Shown here piece by piece: positions 19,908-28,461 of a stretch of DNA of 64,000 nt. Each line of letters opens with the position of its first letter. The first letter of the stretch is position 1. The notes under the pieces are model-generated. The model had not been told where the DNA came from and did not search any database. It was given only the letters and a program-made list of their open reading frames with translations. The translations under genes and the position numbers were made by a program. This stretch comes from Gallaecimonas pentaromativorans (lineage in GTDB: Bacteria > Pseudomonadota > Gammaproteobacteria > Enterobacterales > Gallaecimonadaceae), in assembly GCF_003751625.1 (NCBI RefSeq), contig NZ_RJUL01000009.1, forward strand, positions 1-64,000, read 5' to 3'.

Positions 19908-21332
19908 CTATTTCACTCTATTGAGGTTAATTCTCATTCTTGACCATGAAGCAATCTCGTGAAATTCTCTAAAAAAGACTATTAGCACGAAAAGAAACAA
20001 CAGAAGCCAAGTTACCGGTCCCCACCACCCGATAATAGATCCATACAATGCTGTTAAGATGGCCATAGCCGTAGCTATAAAAGAAAACGCATAAAGCTGT
20101 CCTCTTTTTATTTTTTTCCAAAGCAAAATTGAAAATTCGGTTCTTAATACCAAGAAAATCCAAAATGAAAAGGCAGTACTAGCAGCAGCACCAGCTGCAC
20201 CATATAAGGGCACTAAGAAATAATTACAGACGGCGTTAATGAGAAAAGCAAGCAAGGACGCCAGCATCGAATAAAAGGTCTTTTTAGAAATATTCACTCC
20301 AACAACAGTTGTCTCAGACAAAGTGTATAAAAGTGGGTACCCTAAACATGCGGTAAGAATAAATTTAACATTTTCATAGTCTTTAGGTAGAAATAGATTA
20401 AATACCCAAGAAAACATTCCTGCAGTGCAGAAAAAAATCATTACCATAAGTAAAATATATCTAATTATTTTTTCTATTTTATCTAAGTCCGCTCCAGCTG
20501 AATACTTTCTATAGACTATTGGAGCCCAAACAGTTGAAAATATACTTTGCAAAATAATCGCAGCTCCAGCGAAGCTTACAGCTACAGAATAAATACCCAA
20601 CTCTTCAAAACTTGAAAAATTTCTTAAAAAGACCCTATCAGTAGCCGTTAAGCCCCAGAAGGCGAGAGAACCAAAAATTAATGGATACGCAAACTTAATC
20701 AGTCCTAAGCAATGTTGCAAATCGAGCTTCTTCTTTAATGCTTCCATCCATGCATCTTTTGTCGAATACAAAAAAAATAGAAAGGTAAAGCAAAGCGATA
20801 TAGTTTGAGATATCAGAAGCTGCTCAAATTGGTGTGAATGGTATGATTTAGCAAATATAATAATTGACAGTAAAAATATCACTTTAGGTGCGATCTGGCT
20901 TAAAGAAAAAGTAAACCCTCTCTCTTGCATTCGAAGAATGAGTGATAAAAATCTAATGAAAAAAGCCATAAGAAAACAAAATAAAACAATAAAACTTATA
21001 GCGTTATTTTTATACTCAAACAAATAATACGATACAAGACCAGGTTGTGTTAGAAGTGCTAAAAAAACAAGTGAAAGAATAAAAAAACTAGGTAAAATAC
21101 AACTTTTTAAAAGCAATGATTTGTCTTTACTCTCATGAAACTCTCTAACATAAGCTTGGTCTAACCCTAGACAACAAAATATTGTGCAAAGATTTATCGC
21201 AGTTTGTAATAGAGAAATACGCCCAATATCTTCTGGCGAATAGTACCACGCAATGATTGGAAGTGCGATAACACTCAATACAGCTGAACCAATAGGTCCT
21301 AATGAAAATGCAAATATGGTTTTTATATTCAA
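19908..21332 (-). CDS. wzx: Oligosaccharide flippase (Wzx)
   Basis: A 474-aa polytopic protein of the MOP/Wzx family that flips undecaprenyl-linked repeat units to the periplasm. About 12-14 hydrophobic segments span its length. The N-terminus IFAFSLGPIGSAVLSVIALPI and YYSPEDIGRISLLQ are typical of Wzx. I choose the TTG at 21332: it overlaps the stop of wecE as TTGA and has GAG about 10 nt upstream. The frame stays open to an ATG at 21395, which would add 21 residues and overlap wecE by 67 bases. Confidence 0.85.
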   Translation of the reverse strand: MNIKTIFAFSLGPIGSAVLSVIALPIIAWYYSPEDIGRISLLQTAINLCTIFCCLGLDQAYVREFHESKDKSLLLKSCILPSFFILSLVFLALLTQPGLVSYYLFEYKNNAISFIVLFCFLMAFFIRFLSLILRMQERGFTFSLSQIAPKVIFLLSIIIFAKSYHSHQFEQLLISQTISLCFTFLFFLYSTKDAWMEALKKKLDLQHCLGLIKFAYPLIFGSLAFWGLTATDRVFLRNFSSFEELGIYSVAVSFAGAAIILQSIFSTVWAPIVYRKYSAGADLDKIEKIIRYILLMVMIFFCTAGMFSWVFNLFLPKDYENVKFILTACLGYPLLYTLSETTVVGVNISKKTFYSMLASLLAFLINAVCNYFLVPLYGAAGAAASTAFSFWIFLVLRTEFSILLWKKIKRGQLYAFSFIATAMAILTALYGSIIGWWGPVTWLLLFLFVLIVFFREFHEIASWSRMRINLNRVK

Positions 21333-22459
21333 GCGTAGAACTCTTTTATTTTTCTTATAATTAGTGATACATCTTGCTTGGTCATACCATACCAAAGAGG
21401 TAGACGAATAAGTCTTTCACTTTCAATGGTAGTATATTTATCTTCACCAGAGAAAACACCAAATTCCATGCCTATTGTTGATGAATGGAGAGGAACGTAA
21501 TGGAAAGCCGCCGTTACGTCGTTCGCCTTTAAATACTCAATCAACTCGCTTCTATCTTCGAGATTAGAGACTTTGACATAAAACATATGTGCATTATGTA
21601 AACAATTTGACGGCACAAAAGGTGATTCAATTATGCCTGCCCGAACTAATGGTTGAAGTTCTTCTTTGTACGATTGCCAAATTTCGAGTCTAGACTTATT
21701 TATTACATCAACCATCTCCAATTGCCCCCATAAGTACGCGGCTTGGATGTCTGATGGTAAATAACTGCTTCCTATATCTACCCAGCTATATTTATCTACC
21801 ATACCCCTGAAAAATTGACTTCGATTGGTCCCTTTTTCGCGAATAACTTCTGCTCGCTCTTTGAAACGATCATCGTTGATGATAAGCAGGCCGCCTTCAC
21901 CACCGCTGGTGTAATTTTTAGTCTCATGGAAACTATAAGCTCCCAGATGTCCAATTGTCCCTAGGGGTTTTCCATTATAGCTTGACATCATGCCTTGAGC
22001 AGCATCCTCAATAACAAAGAGGCCATGCTTTTCAGCTATAGCCATGATGGTATCCATTTCACAAGACACACCCGCATAGTGAACCGGGACAATAGCTTTT
22101 GTTTTTTCCGTTATGGCCTCTTCGATAAGCCGTTCATCGATATTCATAGTGTCCGGCCGGATATCGACAAAAACAACTTTAGCTCCGCGAAGTACAAAGG
22201 CATTAGCTGTACTGACAAAAGTATAACTCGGCATTATGACTTCATCTCCGGGATGAATATCAATAAGAATTGCAGCCATTTCCAAAGCATGTGTGCAGGA
22301 AGGCGTCAGTAAAGCTTTAACACAATGTAAGTTCTCTTCGAACCACTGGTGACATCGCTTCGTAAACCCACCATCACCAGAAATTCGTTTGCTTCGCATA
22401 GCATCTAAAACATATTGCTCTTCATTACCAGTATAAGGAAAAATATTAAATGCTATCAT
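21329..22459 (-). CDS. wecE: dTDP-4-amino-4,6-dideoxygalactose transaminase
   Basis: PLP enzyme that aminates dTDP-4-keto-6-deoxyglucose to dTDP-Fuc4N. At 376 aa it has the same length as E. coli WecE and follows it closely: SGDGGFTKRCHQW, LTPSCTHALEMAA, IMPSYTFVSTANAFVLRGAK, and the PLP lysine Lys181 in FHETKNYTSGGEGG. In E. coli its product is acetylated by WecD for enterobacterial common antigen. Here no WecD homologue is present; a formyltransferase gene stands next to it instead. Confidence 0.92.
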   Translation of the reverse strand: MIAFNIFPYTGNEEQYVLDAMRSKRISGDGGFTKRCHQWFEENLHCVKALLTPSCTHALEMAAILIDIHPGDEVIMPSYTFVSTANAFVLRGAKVVFVDIRPDTMNIDERLIEEAITEKTKAIVPVHYAGVSCEMDTIMAIAEKHGLFVIEDAAQGMMSSYNGKPLGTIGHLGAYSFHETKNYTSGGEGGLLIINDDRFKERAEVIREKGTNRSQFFRGMVDKYSWVDIGSSYLPSDIQAAYLWGQLEMVDVINKSRLEIWQSYKEELQPLVRAGIIESPFVPSNCLHNAHMFYVKVSNLEDRSELIEYLKANDVTAAFHYVPLHSSTIGMEFGVFSGEDKYTTIESERLIRLPLWYGMTKQDVSLIIRKIKEFYA

Positions 22460-22474
22460 TTTTAATCGCCCTGA

Positions 22475-23359
22475 CTAACCGAATCTAACTCTGAATGGAA
22501 TTGTTTCAAAAATTTCCTTGCCATTATCTTCAAAAATAGCTTTATTGATTAATAGTAGTCCTGTCCCACATATAATTACTGGTTTACCATCTTTTGAAAA
22601 GATACGTTTCCCAACATGAACCTCTCGGTCAATTATAGATACATCATCAAATAGCTGAGCATCTTTGACTCTGACACTGCGTCCATTGATGTAAGTTAAA
22701 GCCCCTAAATATGGTGACCCGAGTGCATCTATGAATCGTATAATTCGCTCAGCATCCTGAGACCAATCTATAACGTAATCGAACCCATCACGCCACATAG
22801 AATAGCTCGCAAGGTCGTTATCTTGTTTTATGCCTTCAAGGGTATCTTTATTTGTGATTGATGAATATACACTAACAACCAAATCTGAGTAAATCACGGA
22901 AAGCTTATCAATTGCATCGCTTATTTTAACTGGGTACGTAATATTCACCTCCTTTTGACCAAGGATATCTCCACGGTCATACTCATTCGATGCTTTTATT
23001 GCAGAAACCCCAATTTTACTTTCTCCATTAATTAACATGTTAACTAGTGGAGAGAATCCTCTATATTGTGGAAGCAAAGAATCATGAAGCACTATCAAGT
23101 TTGCATCGTCGGAGATAATCCACCTCCAACCAATTGCAAAGAAGTAGTTTGCACTTCCCTTAGGAGATTCCCCTCGAAAGTAGAACGTGATGTTATTGGA
23201 TTTACAAAACGAGGATGTTTCATGATGATAATCATTTTCTACACCTCCGTCTTTTCCAATACAAACAACGCCAACTTTCTCAGGGCCCATTTTCTCAACA
23301 AACCCTTTTAAAACACTAAACCCTTTCAAACCAAGAAGATAAAAACCAGCACTAATCAT
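22475..23359 (-). CDS. Sugar N-formyltransferase-like protein
   Basis: A 294-aa protein of the formyl-THF-dependent formyltransferase fold. The core LHDSLLPQYRGFSPL (His92) matches ArnA LHGSLLPKYRG, and the conserved aspartate is Asp128 in YDRGDILGQ. Residue 90, where sugar formyltransferases have the third catalytic residue (Asn of NxH), is Val. By context it should formylate the 4-amino group of dTDP-Fuc4N made by WecE, giving Fuc4NFo. This is an inference; the substituted residue leaves activity uncertain. It overlaps the WecF-like gene by four bases. Confidence 0.75.
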   Translation of the reverse strand: MISAGFYLLGLKGFSVLKGFVEKMGPEKVGVVCIGKDGGVENDYHHETSSFCKSNNITFYFRGESPKGSANYFFAIGWRWIISDDANLIVLHDSLLPQYRGFSPLVNMLINGESKIGVSAIKASNEYDRGDILGQKEVNITYPVKISDAIDKLSVIYSDLVVSVYSSITNKDTLEGIKQDNDLASYSMWRDGFDYVIDWSQDAERIIRFIDALGSPYLGALTYINGRSVRVKDAQLFDDVSIIDREVHVGKRIFSKDGKPVIICGTGLLLINKAIFEDNGKEIFETIPFRVRFG

Positions 23360-24393
23360 CTATTAAAAATCTCTTTCCACTGCGAAACTAATTTATCTCT
23401 TGAAAAAAAACTGGCTATAATCAACTTGTTTTTCTCTCTTACATCGATAGCTAGCGGCACTATTTCAAGGTTTTTCACGCTTGACACAGAAACTCCCATA
23501 TCTATAAAGAGTTTGTATTGTGGAACGTCATCTCTTATGAAAACTTTTTTCCCGAGTCCCAATAATGAGATCGTATTACCCATCGCTTGCTGTCGACGAT
23601 GGCTAAATATAGCAATATCTATGTCACCTAAAAATTGGATATAGTCTTGGAAGGACATAAAAGTAGTCAATGGAAAAAAATTCTCTCCAAAAAGCTCGTA
23701 TCCTTTTTTTATAACCATATCTGCATATTTTTTATCGCCGTAAGACAAGGGTACAAAAATTTTCACATTAGCACTGCGAAACTTTATAATATCATCAAAA
23801 ACTTCAAAGTGATTGTTAGCTGGATCAGCTGAGTTTCCAACTTGAATATTAATAGACTTTTCTTTTTTTTCTTTTATATGAAATTCATGATAAACATTAC
23901 TTTCATACATCAGACACTGATGTATATGACCTTCCGCTCCGTACCACTTTTTCGCAAGTTCAGCATCTCCTTCGATATATGTAACTAAATTTCCGATCTT
24001 CTTTATGACTCGTTTCCTAAAGATCTCTTTAACATACCATTTTAAGCTTGAATTCCTATAGTTGTACGCATACAAATCCCCTCCCCATATAACCCAATAA
24101 CACTTTTTATAAAATCTAGGATTGCAAAATAAAAAAACTAAAACAGAAGTATCGAAAATACCGTGGAGAATTATTTTATCCGCAGCATTCGACTTTATTA
24201 ATAAATTTAATAACCCTTTGAGTTTACCCAGTACACTGGACTTCGCCAGATATACCTGCTCTCTACTCCTGTGTTTATAATCATCATGATTCCCTGACAG
24301 CCAAAAGTGATGTTTTCCAATATCGAACTCTTTATCTACGAGTTCAATAAAAGAAGGGATGAACTTCTCTGATGGCGCGATATGTAATATCAC
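23356..24393 (-). CDS. WecF-like (GT56) 4-amino-fucose transferase
   Basis: A 345-aa protein that resembles E. coli WecF, the TDP-Fuc4NAc transferase of enterobacterial common antigen. Shared landmarks are [12 protein letters not shown] (HGxF), [12 protein letters not shown] (WHIWGADLY in WecF), [13 protein letters not shown] (VGNSGDRSNEH in WecF) and a C-terminal RRQQAMGN segment. It probably adds Fuc4N or its N-formyl form to the growing lipid-linked oligosaccharide. Overlaps of four bases with both neighbours show tight coupling to rfbA and the formyltransferase. The region is AT-rich. Confidence 0.8.
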   Translation of the reverse strand: MILHIAPSEKFIPSFIELVDKEFDIGKHHFWLSGNHDDYKHRSREQVYLAKSSVLGKLKGLLNLLIKSNAADKIILHGIFDTSVLVFLFCNPRFYKKCYWVIWGGDLYAYNYRNSSLKWYVKEIFRKRVIKKIGNLVTYIEGDAELAKKWYGAEGHIHQCLMYESNVYHEFHIKEKKEKSINIQVGNSADPANNHFEVFDDIIKFRSANVKIFVPLSYGDKKYADMVIKKGYELFGENFFPLTTFMSFQDYIQFLGDIDIAIFSHRRQQAMGNTISLLGLGKKVFIRDDVPQYKLFIDMGVSVSSVKNLEIVPLAIDVREKNKLIIASFFSRDKLVSQWKEIFNR

Positions 24394-25268
24394 CTTATTT
24401 CTCCATCATGGATAAGTGAGAGCAGATATTGGCCGTACCCATTTTTCGTTAAGTCTGCTGAAATTGATAATATATCATCTTCAGAAAGCCATCCGTTATA
24501 AAACGATATCTCTTCCAAGCAGGCTATTTTATAGCCCTGTCGGCGTTCTATGGTCTCGACGAACTGTGCCGCTTCTAATAGGCTTTCATGAGTACCAGTA
24601 TCAAGCCAGGCGAAGCCTCGTCCAAGCAGTTCCACCTGTAGATCGCCCCGCTCCAGGTAGGCCTGGTTGATAGTGGTGATCTCCAATTCCCCTCGAGCCG
24701 ATGGCTGCACATCCTTGGCGATGCGTACCACATCATTATCGTAGAAGTAGAGGCCGGTGACAGCGAAATGGGATTTGGGCTTAGCTGGCTTTTCCTCTAT
24801 GGAAATGGCACGTTGCTGGGTATCAAACTCGACGACGCCGAAACGCTCGGGGTCTTTGACCTGATAGCCAAAGACTGTCGCCCCCGTAGTACGCTTAGCG
24901 GCCTGCCTCAACTTAGAGCCAAATCCTTGTCCGTAAAAAATATTGTCGCCTAGCACCAAGCAAACGCTGCTGTCACCAATGAACTCTTCACCAATGATGA
25001 AGGCCTGGGCCAGGCCTTCAGGGCTGGGCTGCTCGGCATAGCTAAGAGTAATGCCGAACTGGCTACCGTCCCCCAGCAGCCGCTTGAAACCTTCGGCATC
25101 TTCCGGGGTGGTGATGATCAGGATGTCCCGGATCCCGGCCAGCATCAGCACTGACAAGGGGTAATAGATCATCGGCTTGTCGTAGATGGGCAGCAGTTGC
25201 TTGGAAACGCCCCTGGTGATGGGATAAAGCCGGGTGCCGGAGCCACCGGCCAATATGATGCCCTTCAT
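24390..25268 (-). CDS. rfbA: Glucose-1-phosphate thymidylyltransferase
   Basis: Makes dTDP-glucose from glucose-1-phosphate and dTTP. The 292-aa protein begins [20 protein letters not shown] with [22 protein letters not shown], the classic RmlA/RffH signature, and has VLGDNIFYG and [12 protein letters not shown]. It is equivalent to rffH of the E. coli wec cluster by position (after rffG, before the Fuc4N genes). Base composition returns to the GC-richer host style inside this gene. Confidence 0.96.
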   Translation of the reverse strand: MKGIILAGGSGTRLYPITRGVSKQLLPIYDKPMIYYPLSVLMLAGIRDILIITTPEDAEGFKRLLGDGSQFGITLSYAEQPSPEGLAQAFIIGEEFIGDSSVCLVLGDNIFYGQGFGSKLRQAAKRTTGATVFGYQVKDPERFGVVEFDTQQRAISIEEKPAKPKSHFAVTGLYFYDNDVVRIAKDVQPSARGELEITTINQAYLERGDLQVELLGRGFAWLDTGTHESLLEAAQFVETIERRQGYKIACLEEISFYNGWLSEDDILSISADLTKNGYGQYLLSLIHDGEIR

Positions 25269-26329
25269 AAGGCCACTCCCAGGCGCTCACGCTGATAACT
25301 GCCATCCTGGACGCGCCGGCACCAATCAAGATTCGCCAGATACCACTGTACTGTCTTGCGGATGCCACTTTCAAAACTCTCCTGCGGCTCCCAGCCTAGG
25401 TCAGCCTTTATTTTCGAGGCATCGATGGCATAGCGCAGGTCGTGGCCGGGGCGATCCTTGACGAACCTAATGAGGTCGGTGAAGTGCTTGAGGCCCTGCG
25501 ACTTGGGAGCCAGCTCCTCCAGGAGGGCACAGATGGCCTGCACGACAGCAATATTCTGCTTTTCGTTATGGCCACCGATATTGTATGTCTCCCCTACTGC
25601 TCCCTCAGTGACAACCTTATAAAGCGCTCTGGCATGGTCTTCGACAAAAAGCCAGTCGCGCACCTGATCACCCTTGCCGTAGACAGGCAGGGGGTTACCC
25701 TCCAGGGCATTGAGGATCATCAGCGGGATGAGCTTTTCCGGGAAGTGGTAGGGCCCGTAATTGTTGGAACAATTGGTCACCAGGGTTGGCAGGCCGTAAG
25801 TACGCTGCCAGGCACGGACCAGGTGATCGGAACTGGCCTTGCTGGCCGAGTAGGGAGAACTGGGCGCGTAAGGCGTCTGTTCGGTGAACAGATCCTCTTT
25901 GCCGTGCAGATCACCATAGACTTCATCGGTGCTGATATGGTGGAAACGGAAGCGCCCTTTTTTCTCCGCATCCAGGCCTTGCCAATAGTGGCGCGCTACT
26001 TCTAGCAGGGTATAAGTGCCAAGGATGTTGGTTTCGATAAAAGCCGCAGGGCCGTCAATGGATCTGTCGACATGGCTCTCGGCCGCCAGATGCATGACTG
26101 CATCCGGGGCGTGGGCGGCAAAGACCCGTTCCAGTTCGCCGCGATTGCAGATATCGACCTGCTCGAAGGCATAGCGGTCACTGCCGCTGACCTCAGCCAA
26201 GCTCTCGAGGTTACCGGCATAGGTGAGTTTGTCAACGTTCACCACTGAATCGGCGGTGTGACTAATGACATGGCGAATTACAGCTGAACCAATGAAGCCA
26301 GCACCGCCGGTTATTAATATTTTCAACAT
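25265..26329 (-). CDS. rfbB: dTDP-glucose 4,6-dehydratase
   Basis: Converts dTDP-glucose to dTDP-4-keto-6-deoxyglucose. The 354-aa protein has [51 protein letters not shown] (YxxxK) and [15 protein letters not shown], all RmlB/RffG hallmarks. It overlaps rfbA by four bases. No rfbC or rfbD is nearby, so the product is committed to WecE rather than to rhamnose. Confidence 0.97.
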   Translation of the reverse strand: MLKILITGGAGFIGSAVIRHVISHTADSVVNVDKLTYAGNLESLAEVSGSDRYAFEQVDICNRGELERVFAAHAPDAVMHLAAESHVDRSIDGPAAFIETNILGTYTLLEVARHYWQGLDAEKKGRFRFHHISTDEVYGDLHGKEDLFTEQTPYAPSSPYSASKASSDHLVRAWQRTYGLPTLVTNCSNNYGPYHFPEKLIPLMILNALEGNPLPVYGKGDQVRDWLFVEDHARALYKVVTEGAVGETYNIGGHNEKQNIAVVQAICALLEELAPKSQGLKHFTDLIRFVKDRPGHDLRYAIDASKIKADLGWEPQESFESGIRKTVQWYLANLDWCRRVQDGSYQRERLGVAL

Positions 26330-26347
26330 ATTATCCTACTGAAACTA

Positions 26348-27397
26348 TTAGGTTCTTACTTTTCTAATGAAAGTTACTACCTGCCAGATGTGGTTAATAC
26401 TCCAGCTGTAAGTAGCAAAAATGATTAGAAAGCACAGCAGGGAATAGCTCTCAGCAACCCTATAATATTCCATCAATATGCCCAATACTGCTAGGCATAG
26501 CGCCTTGACAATAATGATCGCCAGGGCTTGCCGAGGGGAAAACCCGGCCCGCATAAAAATATGATGCAAATGGTCCCTATCCGGTTTGAAGGGAGATTGA
26601 CGTTTCATTATGCGTCTAACCATGATGGCCGTCATATCCATCAGTGGCATGGCTATGATCCAAAGTGCCGTGACTGGCTTGAAGGCCGTGTGGCTGGACT
26701 GGGTACCAATTACCAGCATCCAGACTACTGAAAGGCCGATGAGCATGGAGCCAGCATCACCCATAAAAACTTTACTGACACGTTTACTTGGCCAGCCTAA
26801 ATTAAACATTAAATAGGCCAGCACGGCTCCGACGAAAAGCACAGGAACTACTGTCCATGGACTGTTAACCAATCCAAAGAGTACAGCTAACGAAACAAAG
26901 CTAACTACGCTCAGTGACCCTGCTAGGCCATCAATACCGTCCACCATATTAAAAGCGTTTATAGCACCAATAACAGCAATTACCGTTAAGACTATCCCAG
27001 CATAGCCAAGATGAATATCACCCAAGCCTACAAGATTACCCAAGTTTTCGAGATAATAACCTGCACCAAAAATCATCATGCACGCAGCCAGTGCTTGCGC
27101 CATTAGCCGGAAAGAGACTTTCAAATCGTATTTATCATCTAAAACACCAATGAATACAATCAGCGCTGCCGATAATAAGAAGATATTAATGGCCTGACTT
27201 TTGGGGAGGAATATCATCACTGCAAAAAGTACAGCGATAAAAATGGCAATTCCGCCAACCAAAGGTATATGACCATCATGGTGTTTACGAGCATTAGGGA
27301 CATCAACCAAACCAGCTCTAATAGCGATAGGCTTAGCAACGGTAACGGCAATGCAGCTTAATGCAAAGGCAACAATAGCAGGGAGGAACAGGTCCAT
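26348..27397 (-). CDS. wecA: UDP-GlcNAc:undecaprenyl-phosphate GlcNAc-1-phosphate transferase
   Basis: Polytopic enzyme that starts the repeat unit by placing GlcNAc-1-phosphate on undecaprenyl phosphate. The 349-aa protein has about 10-11 membrane segments, the LDDKYDL (DDxxD) motif, NAFNMVDGIDGLAG and HLHHIFMRAGFS, all specific to WecA. It is the only initiating transferase found in the locus, so GlcNAc (or an epimer) is the likely first sugar. Confidence 0.94.
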   Translation of the reverse strand: MDLFLPAIVAFALSCIAVTVAKPIAIRAGLVDVPNARKHHDGHIPLVGGIAIFIAVLFAVMIFLPKSQAINIFLLSAALIVFIGVLDDKYDLKVSFRLMAQALAACMMIFGAGYYLENLGNLVGLGDIHLGYAGIVLTVIAVIGAINAFNMVDGIDGLAGSLSVVSFVSLAVLFGLVNSPWTVVPVLFVGAVLAYLMFNLGWPSKRVSKVFMGDAGSMLIGLSVVWMLVIGTQSSHTAFKPVTALWIIAMPLMDMTAIMVRRIMKRQSPFKPDRDHLHHIFMRAGFSPRQALAIIIVKALCLAVLGILMEYYRVAESYSLLCFLIIFATYSWSINHIWQVVTFIRKVRT

Positions 27398-27405
27398 GTT
27401 ACACC

Positions 27406-28365
27406 TCAGGATTTACGGGAAAAATGCCTTACCAAAACAATCATTACACCTAACATGCCTCCTAGTAGCGTACCCAGTACACAAATCAAAGCACGTTTAG
27501 GCTTGTCTTTCTCTTCGGGCACGATTGCTGGATCTACCGTCTTAAACACATATTCATCACGCACTTCGGCAAACATCAGCGTCTTAGTTTGTTGTTCCAC
27601 TAACTGATAGAGCATGGTGCGAAGGTCAGTCAGATTAGTTTTATTGATTTGCTCATCCAAATACTGGATGCTTTTTTTAGCTTCAGCCATATCACGTTGG
27701 CGCATCACATCATTAAGGTCTTTTACCAACCAAGTCGCCCATTGCTGTGACATTTCTGGCGAGTAGAAGCTAACCGAAACGGTGACCATGCCGGTTTCTT
27801 TATCTTGGCTGGAACTTAATATATTTTTAGTAAATTCTTTGTAGGCTTCTTGGGCAGAAGGTTTCGGCTGAAAAGGAGGCTTAACCTTACGCACCCAGGT
27901 TTTATTTTCGGGGTTGTAGACGTCGGTATCCCAGATCAGCGAGTCAGTATCTCTGTTCCAGCCTTTTGCTGCCATCAGTGGCACCAAAATTTGATGCTTG
28001 TCGATAAAGTTACCGATGAACTCTCTGGATTGCAAAACCTGCAATGCAAGGGTGGTTTTGTCGGTACTACCACCGCCAAGGTTTATCCCCGCCAGAGAGG
28101 CAAGGCCACCAAACTGCCCTGCTAGGCCAGCAATGCCGCCTTGCTGTTGCTGCTCAGCGGGTGCGAGAAGCACCTCTGACTTATAGATATTGGGGAGATA
28201 TAAGGCAATGGCGACTGAGGCTATGGCAAAAAAGGCTGTGCAAGTAATGACCAGCCATTTTCCTCGCCAAATAGCGGCGAACAACTCGCGAAGATCTATC
28301 TCATCGTCTTGGATAGCCAGCTGCGGTTGATAGTGCTGGGAAGTGGGAAATTCAGCGTCCTTCAT
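27406..28365 (-). CDS. wzz: Chain length determinant protein (Wzz family)
   Basis: Polysaccharide co-polymerase class 1 that sets chain length with Wzy. The 319-aa protein has a cytoplasmic N-terminus with IDLRELFAAIWRGKW followed by TM1 (about 37-58), a periplasmic helical region, and TM2 near 290-312 after the proline-rich PAIVPEEKDKPKRAL. There is no C-terminal kinase domain, so it is a Wzz rather than a Wzc. Confidence 0.9.
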   Translation of the reverse strand: MKDAEFPTSQHYQPQLAIQDDEIDLRELFAAIWRGKWLVITCTAFFAIASVAIALYLPNIYKSEVLLAPAEQQQQGGIAGLAGQFGGLASLAGINLGGGSTDKTTLALQVLQSREFIGNFIDKHQILVPLMAAKGWNRDTDSLIWDTDVYNPENKTWVRKVKPPFQPKPSAQEAYKEFTKNILSSSQDKETGMVTVSVSFYSPEMSQQWATWLVKDLNDVMRQRDMAEAKKSIQYLDEQINKTNLTDLRTMLYQLVEQQTKTLMFAEVRDEYVFKTVDPAIVPEEKDKPKRALICVLGTLLGGMLGVMIVLVRHFSRKS

Positions 28366-28423
28366 GGAACCCTCATTCCTGCGAATTCAGTGCAGGGTGT
28401 TTACAGCATAAGAGTGAAGCAGC

Positions 28424-28448
28424 AAGAGGCTGCATTTTGCAGCCTCTT
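28424..28448. repeat. Strong hairpin between the export gene and wzz
   Basis: A perfect 11-bp inverted repeat (AAGAGGCTGCA/TGCAGCCTCTT) with a 3-nt loop lies 14 bp after the stop of the export gene. On the minus strand it is followed by CTCTTGCTGC rather than a T-run, so it is not a classical terminator. It could stabilise the upstream mRNA 3' end, pause polymerase, or set the ratio of the abundant exporter to downstream genes. Confidence 0.7.
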
Positions 28449-28461
28449 ATTCAGATAGCAT

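Noticed and set aside
14837-24400. Possible mobile element or prophage in the AT-rich block
   Set aside because: No transposase, integrase, terminal inverted repeats or target duplications were seen; all genes there fit polysaccharide synthesis.
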